9,268 nt of DNA from M55B165 sp051744245 (GTDB lineage: Bacteria; Actinomycetota; Humimicrobiia; Humimicrobiales; Humimicrobiaceae). Shown here piece by piece: positions 1 to 5,307 of the stretch. Each line of letters starts with the position of its first letter. Within the stretch, counting starts at the first letter, position 1. The translations under genes were made by a program, and so were the position numbers. The notes beneath the pieces were generated by a model. It was not told where the DNA came from. It ran no database searches and was given only the letters and a program-made list of their open reading frames with translations. The DNA lies in contig JBNJCV010000066.1 of NCBI GenBank assembly GCA_051744245.1, forward strand, positions 1 to 9,268. The letters are read 5' to 3'.

Positions 1-587
1 TTTTGGGCTGCATGGCCTGCTTCCATATGTACATATCTTATACCCCTGTTTCCGTATTTCTGGGTGGTCCTTTCATTTACTGAAGTAATAATTATATTAG
101 CGGGAGCTTCAGCTATAAATTCCTGGAATAATGCACATTGCATTAGTTTATTTCTCAGATCTGCTCCCTTTATTTTCTCTATTTTATGTTCCCCGGGGAT
201 ATAGTGGAATAGCCCGTCTTTTTTTATTACATACAGCTCCAGAGGATAAAGCGCTCCAGCACTGGGTGCTGCCCTGAATCCGGTTTTAGGTTCAGTTACC
301 CCTTGTGCTGCCCAAAGAAGCTGTGAAATTAGCTCCAGCTCCAGTTCCTTTTCCTTAAAAGTTCTTACCGATCTCCTGTTCTTTATGGCTTCCTCTAAGC
401 TTGTACTGCTTTCCAATTTAGGTTCAGGCAACATTTTTATCTCCCCATCTATTTCCTTGATTTCATTATCATCCGTAAACCGGTAATTTAGATAGCCTTT
501 AATATTGTCTACTGTTTTACATGAGCTTATAGAAAATATTACACTTGTTATAAGTGCAATGACTATAAAATTTTTAATAATTTTCAT
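1..587 (-). CDS. SagB-type nitroreductase lipoprotein (3' end outside window)
   Basis: I translated this by hand: 195 residues, still open at the window edge. Residues 1-23 look like a lipoprotein signal (basic MKIIK, a hydrophobic stretch, lipobox ISSC with Cys23), so the enzyme should be tethered outside the cytoplasmic membrane. The rest matches the FMN nitroreductase fold of the SagB/ThcOx group: RRSVRTF at 71-77 (flavin phosphate contact), APSAGALYPLELYV at 107-120, and the start of the RYVHMEAGHAAQ motif at 184-195. SagB relatives oxidise azolines to azoles in peptide natural products, but many free-standing members have unknown substrates, and no cyclodehydratase or precursor peptide is visible here. 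The start ATG overlaps the stop of the upstream phosphoribosyltransferase (ATGA) without a clear ribosome site, so translational coupling is likely. The family is fairly sure; the substrate is unknown. Confidence 0.85.
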   Translation of the reverse strand, partial: MKIIKNFIVIALITSVIFSISSCKTVDNIKGYLNYRFTDDNEIKEIDGEIKMLPEPKLESSTSLEEAIKNRRSVRTFKEKELELELISQLLWAAQGVTEPKTGFRAAPSAGALYPLELYVIKKDGLFHYIPGEHKIEKIKGADLRNKLMQCALFQEFIAEAPANIIITSVNERTTQKYGNRGIRYVHMEAGHAAQ

Positions 588-1219
588 TTTTTAAAACTGT
601 TAAGTATTTTTATTACTTCACTGTCTGGAACTTGCCCGAATTGGTCGTAGTACGCTCCCACTGCCCCAAGATATTCATTATCCGGTGGTATGTACAGGGC
701 AACAATTTCATCCGCGTCTTTTATTATTAGACTAGCTGTACTTTCCGGAGCAACTGGTACTGCTACAATTAATTTTTTGGGATTGTTACCCTTTAAGCTT
801 AATATAGCTGCCCTTATAGTAAGACCCGTAGCTATCCCATCATCTATTATTATGGCTGTTTTGCCTTTAGTATTTATGGGAAAGCTGTGTTTTAAATAAA
901 GCTTTCTTCTTCTTGCAGCTTCCCTTTTTTCTTTTTCGATTTCTTCTTGCAGCCATTCCGCTTCTACTTGTTTAATTTCATTTTCATTTCCTATAATAGT
1001 TCCGTCCTCGGCTACAGCAGCAATCGCAAATTCTGGCTGGTATGGATGGCCAATTTTCCTGGTTATTACCAGGGTAAGCTTGGCATTAAGTTTTTTGGCA
1101 ACTTCTGCCCCCAATACTACTCCTCCCCTGGGGAGAGCGTAAATTACAGCATTATTTTTATATTTTTCTAATTTCTTGGCTAGAAGTTTTCCAGCTTCCT
1201 GCCTGTTTTTAAAGTACAC
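584..1219 (-). CDS. Phosphoribosyltransferase, COG1926-like
   Basis: A complete type I phosphoribosyltransferase of 211 residues, the usual length for this family of predicted, largely uncharacterised enzymes. The PRPP-binding signature is IIIDDGIATGLT at 123-134, with the paired acidic residues D126-D127. PRGG at 30-33 and RK at 54-55 fit the phosphate- and pyrophosphate-binding loops. A charged helix (85-107) leads into the core, and the C-terminal YDQFGQVPDSEV (191-202) is typical of the group. Base specificity cannot be read from the sequence. The start is GTG at 1219, chosen because GGGAG lies 6 nt upstream and a TATAAT box lies just before that. The gene overlaps the downstream nitroreductase gene by 4 nt, so the two are co-translated, and it is divergent from endonuclease V. 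Confidence 0.88.
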   Translation of the reverse strand: MYFKNRQEAGKLLAKKLEKYKNNAVIYALPRGGVVLGAEVAKKLNAKLTLVITRKIGHPYQPEFAIAAVAEDGTIIGNENEIKQVEAEWLQEEIEKEKREAARRRKLYLKHSFPINTKGKTAIIIDDGIATGLTIRAAILSLKGNNPKKLIVAVPVAPESTASLIIKDADEIVALYIPPDNEYLGAVGAYYDQFGQVPDSEVIKILNSFKK

Positions 1220-1225
1220 TTTTTA

Positions 1226-1267
1226 CTCCCTTTTTACTATTATAAATAATAAATTTAATAAACTGAA
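1226..1267 (-). promoter_or_regulatory. Promoter and ribosome site for the phosphoribosyltransferase-nitroreductase operon
   Basis: On the minus strand a perfect TATAAT lies at 1244-1239. A weak -35 (TTCAGT at 1267-1262, three of six matches to TTGACA) is 17 nt upstream. Transcription would start near 1232, giving a leader of only about 13 nt that contains the ribosome site GGGAG (1230-1226) before the GTG start at 1219. A possible opposing promoter for endonuclease V (TTTACT 1222-1227, AATAAT 1245-1250, 17-nt spacer) overlaps it face to face but is weaker. Confidence 0.4.
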
Positions 1268-1284
1268 GAAAGCTATATTAAAAA

Positions 1285-1944
1285 ATGGGATTAATACATA
1301 ATTGGGGCCTTGGTTATAAAGAAGCTGCAATCTTGCAGAAAAAGCTGGCTAAAAAAATTATAAAAGAAAACAGGGTGGGAAACATAAAAAGAATTGCCGG
1401 GATAGATGTAAAATACCGGAGAAAGGAAGATAGGTTGTATTGTGCAGTACTTGTATTGGATTATCCTTCCCTGGAATTAATCGAGTCTAAAACCTCTATT
1501 GCACAATCTACCTATCCTTATGTTCCTGGGTTGCTAAGCTTCAGAGAAGGACCAGTGGTTATTGATTGTTTTTCATATATAGAAAATATGCCAGACCTAC
1601 TTTTCTTTGATGGCAATGGATATATGCACCCGCGGAGAATGGGACTAGCCTCACATCTGGGGTTGCTGGTAGACAAGCCTTCTATAGGTATTGCAAAATC
1701 AAAGCTTCTGGGAAGCTACTCTCCTCCCCCGGCCAGCAAGGGAAATTACAATTATGTAACCGATAACGGTGAGGTGATCGGGGCAGCAGTAGTAACCCGG
1801 GATAGAACCAAGCCTGTATTCGTTTCTATAGGGCACAAGGTAAGCCTTTCTTTTGCAATAGATATTACCCTCAAGTTTTCTAAATACAGGGTGCCTGAAC
1901 CTACCAGACTTGCCCATAATTTTTTAAAAAAAGAATTTGGGTAA
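1285..1944 (+). CDS. nfi: Endonuclease V (deoxyinosine 3' endonuclease)
   Basis: Endonuclease V cuts DNA one phosphodiester bond 3' of hypoxanthine, starting repair of deaminated adenine; some members also act on inosine in RNA. The protein has 219 residues, the normal bacterial length. The family signatures are present: AGIDV with metal-ligand D41; YVPGLLSFRE at 79-88 with the wedge tyrosine Y79 and catalytic E88; DGNGYMHPRRMGLASHLG at 109-126 with D109 and H115; GAAVVTRDRTKPVFVSIGH at 166-184; and PTRLAH with H211 near the C-terminus, aligning with the H214 position of the Thermotoga enzyme. All expected catalytic residues are therefore intact. The ATG at 1285 puts the N-terminus at family-typical length, though the ribosome site before it is weak (GAAGAAAG about 12 nt away). 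The BON protein follows 60 nt downstream with its own strong ribosome site. Confidence 0.96.
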   Translation: MGLIHNWGLGYKEAAILQKKLAKKIIKENRVGNIKRIAGIDVKYRRKEDRLYCAVLVLDYPSLELIESKTSIAQSTYPYVPGLLSFREGPVVIDCFSYIENMPDLLFFDGNGYMHPRRMGLASHLGLLVDKPSIGIAKSKLLGSYSPPPASKGNYNYVTDNGEVIGAAVVTRDRTKPVFVSIGHKVSLSFAIDITLKFSKYRVPEPTRLAHNFLKKEFG

Positions 1945-1990
1945 ATTTCAGTTCCTTGATTGGAATAGGATAAATTGATAGCTTTTATCA

Positions 1991-1997
1991 AAGGAGG
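1991..1997 (+). promoter_or_regulatory. Ribosome binding site of the BON protein
   Basis: AAGGAGG, a full Shine-Dalgarno match, lies 7 nt before the ATG at 2005. It decides the start: the in-frame TTG at 1975 lies upstream of this site and would add ten residues that look like translated leader. Confidence 0.85.
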
Positions 1998-2004
1998 TTT
2001 GAAA

Positions 2005-2670
2005 ATGGTTAAAAATGAAATTCTGAAAAAAGATATAATAGACCAACTTTATTGGGATAGTAGAGTTGATGCTTCTAAGGTAAAGGTGGAAATTAAAGAA
2101 GGCGAAGTCTTTCTGGAAGGAAGAGTGCCAAATTATAGTGCAGCTGAGGCAGCACAAGAAGATACTTACGCTATACCAGGTGTAAGGATTGTAAACAATA
2201 ACTTAACTATTGCTGTACCGGATATAAAAGAAAGCCCTACAGATAAAGAAATAAAATCAAATATTGAAGATACATTTAGGTCAAGCTCCGATCTGGGTAA
2301 TTTAAGCATAAGTATTGTTGTGGATGGAGGGGTGGTAACTTTAAGTGGCACTGTTGAAGCTTTCTGGCAAAAGCTAAAGGCAGAGGAGCTAGCAAATGGA
2401 GTTTTAGGAGTAACTGATGTAATTAATGAACTAATGGTAGTGCCAACAGAAGACATAAAAGATATAGCTATTGCTAAGGATATAGAAAGAGCTCTTGAAA
2501 GGAACAAACAGGTAAAGGACCAAAATATAGATGTTATGGTAAAGGATGGGGTGGTAACTGTCTCCGGACAAGTTACAAACTGGTATGCTTACAGGACAGC
2601 TCAGGATATTGCTAGGTATACACAAGGAGTTAAAGAAGTAATAAATAACTTAAAAATTGCCAATCCTTAA
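2005..2670 (+). CDS. Triple BON-domain protein without export signal
   Basis: A 221-residue protein made almost entirely of three BON domains, roughly 5-72, 80-148 and 156-219. Each has the alternation of a helix, a strand pair ending in a glycine (GEVFLEG 33-39, GGVVTLSG 108-115, DGVVTVSG 181-188), a second helix and a closing strand containing a V-x-N-x-L pattern (IVNNNLTI 62-69, VINELMVV 139-146, VINNLKIA 212-219). BON domains are thought to bind phospholipid or other hydrophobic ligands, as in the periplasmic stress protein OsmY. Here no signal peptide, lipobox or membrane helix precedes the first domain, so as annotated the protein would be cytoplasmic. A transport-independent role, such as at the inner face of the membrane, is only an inference. 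The strong ribosome site suggests good expression. It may be co-transcribed with endonuclease V, but no functional link is evident. Confidence 0.92.
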   Translation: MVKNEILKKDIIDQLYWDSRVDASKVKVEIKEGEVFLEGRVPNYSAAEAAQEDTYAIPGVRIVNNNLTIAVPDIKESPTDKEIKSNIEDTFRSSSDLGNLSISIVVDGGVVTLSGTVEAFWQKLKAEELANGVLGVTDVINELMVVPTEDIKDIAIAKDIERALERNKQVKDQNIDVMVKDGVVTVSGQVTNWYAYRTAQDIARYTQGVKEVINNLKIANP

Positions 2671-2673
2671 ATT

Positions 2674-3480
2674 TTAGGCTGCTTTTTTAAATACAAATAC
2701 AGTATTTCCTTCTCTTTTATTGTCCTTTATGAACTTGTCAACTTGCCTACCCAGGGAGAATACAAACTGGTTAAAAGCCCTAAAGAATTTGTTCTTATTT
2801 ACCATAATGCTTTTTTCTGCTGGGCTACCTTTGAGGAATTTTTTTAAAAATTTCAGGAGAGTTCTCTGATACTTACTAAAAAATGGGAAAGAAATAAACT
2901 CTTTGTCTACTAATTCAAAATTATTTTCCTTGAAGACATTTATATAGAAATTTTCCGGCCTCCTTATCAGTTTCTTGTTCTTCTTTGTTCTATTAGCAGT
3001 AGCCTCAAACACTATTACGTGGCCACCTTTTCTGATGTTATTATTGATCTGGCTAATTTTCTTGCTAATTTTTTCCTCATCTACAAAATGTTGTAATACT
3101 GCCAGTATCAGCAGCAGGTCAAATTTTTTTCTCTTATTAGCGATATCTTCACAAAAAAACCTGGTATTAGGGATACTTAGCTCATCTGCCATTTTTTTAG
3201 CCTTATTTACCATGGATTTTGAAATATCAAATCCATAGATAGTAGATTTCGGAATTTTTCTTGCCAGCCAGCAGCAGTAATAGCCGTCCCCGCTTCCAAA
3301 ATCCGCTATACTTAAATTACCTTCTTTGTTAATCAGTTTATTTTCTAACACTTGCTCAATCTTATTAAGCAGTATTTGCCTTCTTTTTAAATAATAGGGC
3401 AGGGGAGTAATAGTATAAAACCTTTCTCCTTTATAGGTATAATTTAATTTTCCTCTTTTGTTCCAGTATTCATCGTTCAT
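2674..3480 (-). CDS. Class I SAM-dependent methyltransferase
   Basis: A 268-residue protein whose middle is a Rossmann-type methyltransferase. Motif I is ADFGSGDGY (59-67), the SAM-ribose acid is in GFDISKSM (D85), and CEDI (D112) fits the adenine-contacting position. FDLLLILAVLQHF (120-132) is motif IV with its following segment, and KGGHVIVFEA (151-160) is the post-motif strand. The N-terminus (YWNKRGKLNYTYKGERFYT) and the lysine-rich C-terminal half (about 165-260) are extensions that may bind the substrate, which cannot be predicted; the pattern resembles the broad methyltransferase type 11/12 group that includes small-molecule and lipid enzymes. It starts 6 nt after the archaemetzincin stop with a modest AGGT ribosome site, so the two form an operon. 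It ends 3 nt from the convergent BON gene. Confidence 0.85.
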   Translation of the reverse strand: MNDEYWNKRGKLNYTYKGERFYTITPLPYYLKRRQILLNKIEQVLENKLINKEGNLSIADFGSGDGYYCCWLARKIPKSTIYGFDISKSMVNKAKKMADELSIPNTRFFCEDIANKRKKFDLLLILAVLQHFVDEEKISKKISQINNNIRKGGHVIVFEATANRTKKNKKLIRRPENFYINVFKENNFELVDKEFISFPFFSKYQRTLLKFLKKFLKGSPAEKSIMVNKNKFFRAFNQFVFSLGRQVDKFIKDNKREGNTVFVFKKAA

Positions 3481-3486
3481 AATTAG

Positions 3487-4026
3487 TTACCTGATTAGTT
3501 TTTTACAATTAGCACAAAATTTATATTCTTTTTGGTCAGTTTCAGCCAGAGTATTTGAAAAGTGCATTACACAGCTGGGATTTTCGCAGTGATCCAGACC
3601 AATTGTATGCCCTATTTCATGTACAGCTTCCTTTTTTATCCTATCATAGAATAATTCAGTATTGCTGTTTCCTTCTTTACACTGATAAAATTTGGGGTCC
3701 AGCCTGCACAGGGATATAATGCAAGACTTGGGGTATTGGGTAGCCAGGCCGAAAATAAAGTTGAGGGGTGGAGCATATAGATCTTTTTTAAATACACCTA
3801 AAAAAATATCCTCGCTGTCACTTAAACTAAGATCATTAATTAAAAAATTTAAAATCTTGTTTGCATTGTACTGGTTTCTTTCAGCATTAAAGAAATTGGT
3901 TCCAATATTAACCCTTTGCAATATTTTGGTCTGGGCCTTAAAAATTTTGCGTAAGCTGTCTTTTAGGTAGCTTAAAACCTTCTTATTTTGTTCATTAACA
4001 GGTATAATATTTATGTTTGACCTCAT
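3487..4026 (-). CDS. amzA: Archaemetzincin zinc metalloprotease (peptidase family M54)
   Basis: The C-terminal third carries the diagnostic archaemetzincin motif: HEIGHTIGLDHC at 136-147, with zinc ligands H136, H140 and H146 and catalytic E137. Next come CVM (152-154), matching the Met-turn region of metzincins, and FCANC (170-174). Cysteines C147, C152, C171 and C174 form the second, structural tetracysteine zinc site that separates archaemetzincins from other metzincins. At 179 residues the protein has the normal length and lacks a signal peptide, so it is probably cytoplasmic. Physiological substrates are not known for the microbial family. It is the first gene of an operon with the methyltransferase and is divergent from the ComF-like gene. 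A good promoter precedes it, but no Shine-Dalgarno sequence stands before the ATG. The family is widespread in archaea and patchy in bacteria, so horizontal acquisition is possible. Confidence 0.95.
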   Translation of the reverse strand: MRSNINIIPVNEQNKKVLSYLKDSLRKIFKAQTKILQRVNIGTNFFNAERNQYNANKILNFLINDLSLSDSEDIFLGVFKKDLYAPPLNFIFGLATQYPKSCIISLCRLDPKFYQCKEGNSNTELFYDRIKKEAVHEIGHTIGLDHCENPSCVMHFSNTLAETDQKEYKFCANCKKLIR

Positions 4027-4044
4027 TTTTTAAAAGAAATAGTA

Positions 4045-4058
4045 TTTATTGCAATAAA
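4045..4058. promoter_or_regulatory. 14-bp perfect palindrome, candidate operator
   Basis: TTTATTGCAATAAA reads identically on both strands. It sits in the 81-nt gap between archaemetzincin and the ComF-like gene and covers the predicted transcription start of archaemetzincin, where a bound dimeric repressor would block transcription. The half-sites are AT-rich, so chance cannot be excluded. Confidence 0.35.
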
Positions 4059-4059
4059 C

Positions 4060-4089
4060 ATTATAGAATATTAAGTTTGCTTTTGTGAA
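4060..4089 (-). promoter_or_regulatory. Promoter of the archaemetzincin-methyltransferase operon
   Basis: Minus-strand -35 TTCACA (4089-4084, five of six matches to TTGACA) is separated by 18 nt from a perfect -10 TATAAT (4065-4060). Transcription would begin near 4053, leaving a leader of about 27 nt before the ATG at 4026. The predicted start lies inside the palindrome at 4045-4058. Confidence 0.5.
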
Positions 4090-4107
4090 GGTTTAAAGAT
4101 TTAAGTA

Positions 4108-4689
4108 ATGAAAACAAAACAAATCATGTTGAAGGGTAATTGGGAATGCGGATGGGCCCTGGATCTAAATACAGTTTGTGAAGGAAGTGAAGAAAATGAC
4201 CTTTTGCTGGTTAGGAGAACGGAGATAGGCGAGAACTTATACCAGCTGAAGTATTTTGGCAACAAGGAAAAGGTTAGAGTTATTGGCAACGTTGCTTCTA
4301 ATTTCATAATGAAGAAAATAAAGCCTTTAGGGGCGAAGGCCATAATTCCTGTTCCCCCCTCAAAACTTGACCGGAAATTTCAGCCGGTATATGAGCTTTC
4401 AAAATTCATAGGAAAAAAAACCGGCATTCCTGTTGATTTTGATTACCTGATAAAAACAAGGGAAACCCCTCAATTGTTAAATATAGAAAAAGGGGAAGAA
4501 AGAAGGAAAATATTAAAAGATATATTTAAGATAAAAGATAGAAGGTATGAAGGAGAAAACCTGCTTCTTTTTGATGACCTATACAGTTCAGGTGAAACTC
4601 TAAAATCCATAACTGAAGTTTTAATTTCAGAGGGAAAAACTTCTGATATATATGTTTTAACTATTGCCAAAACCAGGGTACAAAAGTAG
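4108..4689 (+). CDS. ComF-like phosphoribosyltransferase
   Basis: A 193-residue protein of the ComF phosphoribosyltransferase group. The C-terminal half has the PRPP loop LLLFDDLYSSGETL (152-165, acids D156-D157). Before it comes the conserved stretch IIPVPPSKLDRKFQPVYEL (79-97), then the KTRETPQL segment (117-124), where ComF relatives have a similar K-x-R-x-T-x-x-Q pattern. LKYFGNKE (47-54) is also typical. Classical ComF proteins begin with a cysteine-rich zinc finger; this one starts instead with LKGNWECGWALDLNT (8-22), with only two cysteines, so the finger is absent. A role in DNA uptake therefore should not be assumed, and the substrate is unknown. An in-frame stop lies just upstream at 4102, making 4108 the first possible ATG, although no ribosome site is well placed (AAGG is 16 nt away). 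It stands alone between a divergent and a convergent neighbour. Confidence 0.85.
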   Translation: MKTKQIMLKGNWECGWALDLNTVCEGSEENDLLLVRRTEIGENLYQLKYFGNKEKVRVIGNVASNFIMKKIKPLGAKAIIPVPPSKLDRKFQPVYELSKFIGKKTGIPVDFDYLIKTRETPQLLNIEKGEERRKILKDIFKIKDRRYEGENLLLFDDLYSSGETLKSITEVLISEGKTSDIYVLTIAKTRVQK

Positions 4690-4691
4690 GA

Positions 4692-5165
4692 TTATAGGAT
4701 TTTTTCGATTGCTTTTAGCATGTCTGCTCTTGCAATTATTCCAACCAGTTTACCTTTTTTATCAATTACGGGTATTCTATTGATTTTATTTACAATCATT
4801 ATATTTGCTAATTTGCTTATAGGGGTATTAGACTTCACAGTTTTTACGTCTTTAGTCATTATGTTTTTTACTTTTGATTCTAGCTGTTTTTGAAACTCTT
4901 TATCATATTTTTTTAAAGTTTCTTTGCTTTCAAAAAAAACATAATTTTCAAAGGGGCCAAAAAACAGGGGGAAGGGAGCTTGATTTCTCTGAAAAGTTAG
5001 GTCAGCTTTGGACACAATTCCTACCAGAACACCTTTGTTGTTTACCACCGGAACGCCGCTTATCTTGTTGTCCAGAAGAAGTTTAACCAGTTCTTTTACA
5101 GTGGCATTTTGGTTAATTTTTATTACATTTTTGTTCATGATATCTTCTGCAGTATACTGTCCCAT
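4692..5165 (-). CDS. Two-CBS-domain protein
   Basis: A 157-residue protein consisting of a CBS pair (Bateman module). CBS1 spans about 7-58 (AEDIMNKNVIKINQNATVKE, then GVPVVNNKGVLVGIVSKADL) and CBS2 about 99-155 (VKNIMTKDVKTV, then RIPVIDKKGKLVGIIARADML). The G-x-P-V-x-x-x-x-G-x-x-V-G-I pattern closes each domain. CBS pairs commonly bind AMP, ATP or SAM and act as energy or ligand sensors, usually regulating a partner; no effector domain is attached here. The linker of about 40 residues (59-98) is longer than usual and has an aromatic, proline-rich start (APFPLFFGPF) followed by a charged helix. The ribosome site AAGGAG (5181-5176) lies 10 nt before the ATG. The gene is monocistronic in this window, converging on the ComF-like gene with 2 nt between the stop codons. 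Confidence 0.93.
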   Translation of the reverse strand: MGQYTAEDIMNKNVIKINQNATVKELVKLLLDNKISGVPVVNNKGVLVGIVSKADLTFQRNQAPFPLFFGPFENYVFFESKETLKKYDKEFQKQLESKVKNIMTKDVKTVKSNTPISKLANIMIVNKINRIPVIDKKGKLVGIIARADMLKAIEKIL

Positions 5166-5199
5166 TTACTATCTTCTCCTTATTTATGTTTCTATATTT

Positions 5200-5228
5200 A
5201 TTATAAACCGATTTAGACAGTAATTGAA
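5200..5228 (-). promoter_or_regulatory. Promoter of the CBS-domain gene
   Basis: A perfect minus-strand TATAAT lies at 5205-5200 with a weak -35 TTCAAT (5228-5223) 17 nt upstream. Transcription would start near 5193, about 28 nt before the ATG at 5165, with AAGGAG in the leader. The -10 is convincing; the -35 matches consensus at only three positions. Confidence 0.4.
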
Positions 5229-5252
5229 GGCTGTATATATACTTTTCAGTTC

Positions 5253-5281
5253 TTGAAATTAAAAAATTGTGCTGCTAGCAT
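5253..5281 (+). promoter_or_regulatory. Promoter of the kinase-sirtuin-membrane protein operon
   Basis: TTGAAA (5253-5258, five of six matches) is followed after 17 nt by TAGCAT (5276-5281, four of six), and a TGC just before the -10 gives an extended -10 element. The start would fall near 5288, immediately before the ribosome site GAGGTG at 5292-5297. The -10 lies in an 8-bp palindrome, TGCTAGCA (5273-5280), whose significance is unknown. Confidence 0.4.
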
Positions 5282-5307
5282 TAAATTAACTGAGGTGAAA
5301 TATTTTT

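Noticed and set aside
1..587. Azole-containing peptide (TOMM) biosynthesis cluster
   Set aside because: Only a SagB-type domain is present; no cyclodehydratase, docking protein or precursor peptide is visible, and the protein looks exported.
1975..1991. Short inverted repeat TTGAT...ATCAA before the BON ribosome site
   Set aside because: Five-base AT-rich arms with a 7-nt loop are too weak to call a regulatory hairpin or terminator.
1975..2004. Upstream TTG start for the BON protein
   Set aside because: The strong AAGGAGG lies inside this extension and 7 nt before the ATG at 2005, so the extension is leader sequence.
2166..2507. 113-codon open frame on the minus strand
   Set aside because: It lies wholly inside the BON gene in antisense, has low-complexity serine-rich composition, and shows no ribosome site or family motif.
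584..5165. A single nucleotide-salvage or DNA-repair island joining both phosphoribosyltransferases and endonuclease V
   Set aside because: The genes are on different strands in separate transcription units with unrelated genes between them, so position alone does not support one pathway.
5233..5242. GTATATATAC palindrome in the CBS-kinase gap
   Set aside because: Alternating TA sequence is self-complementary by composition, and it does not line up with either predicted promoter core.
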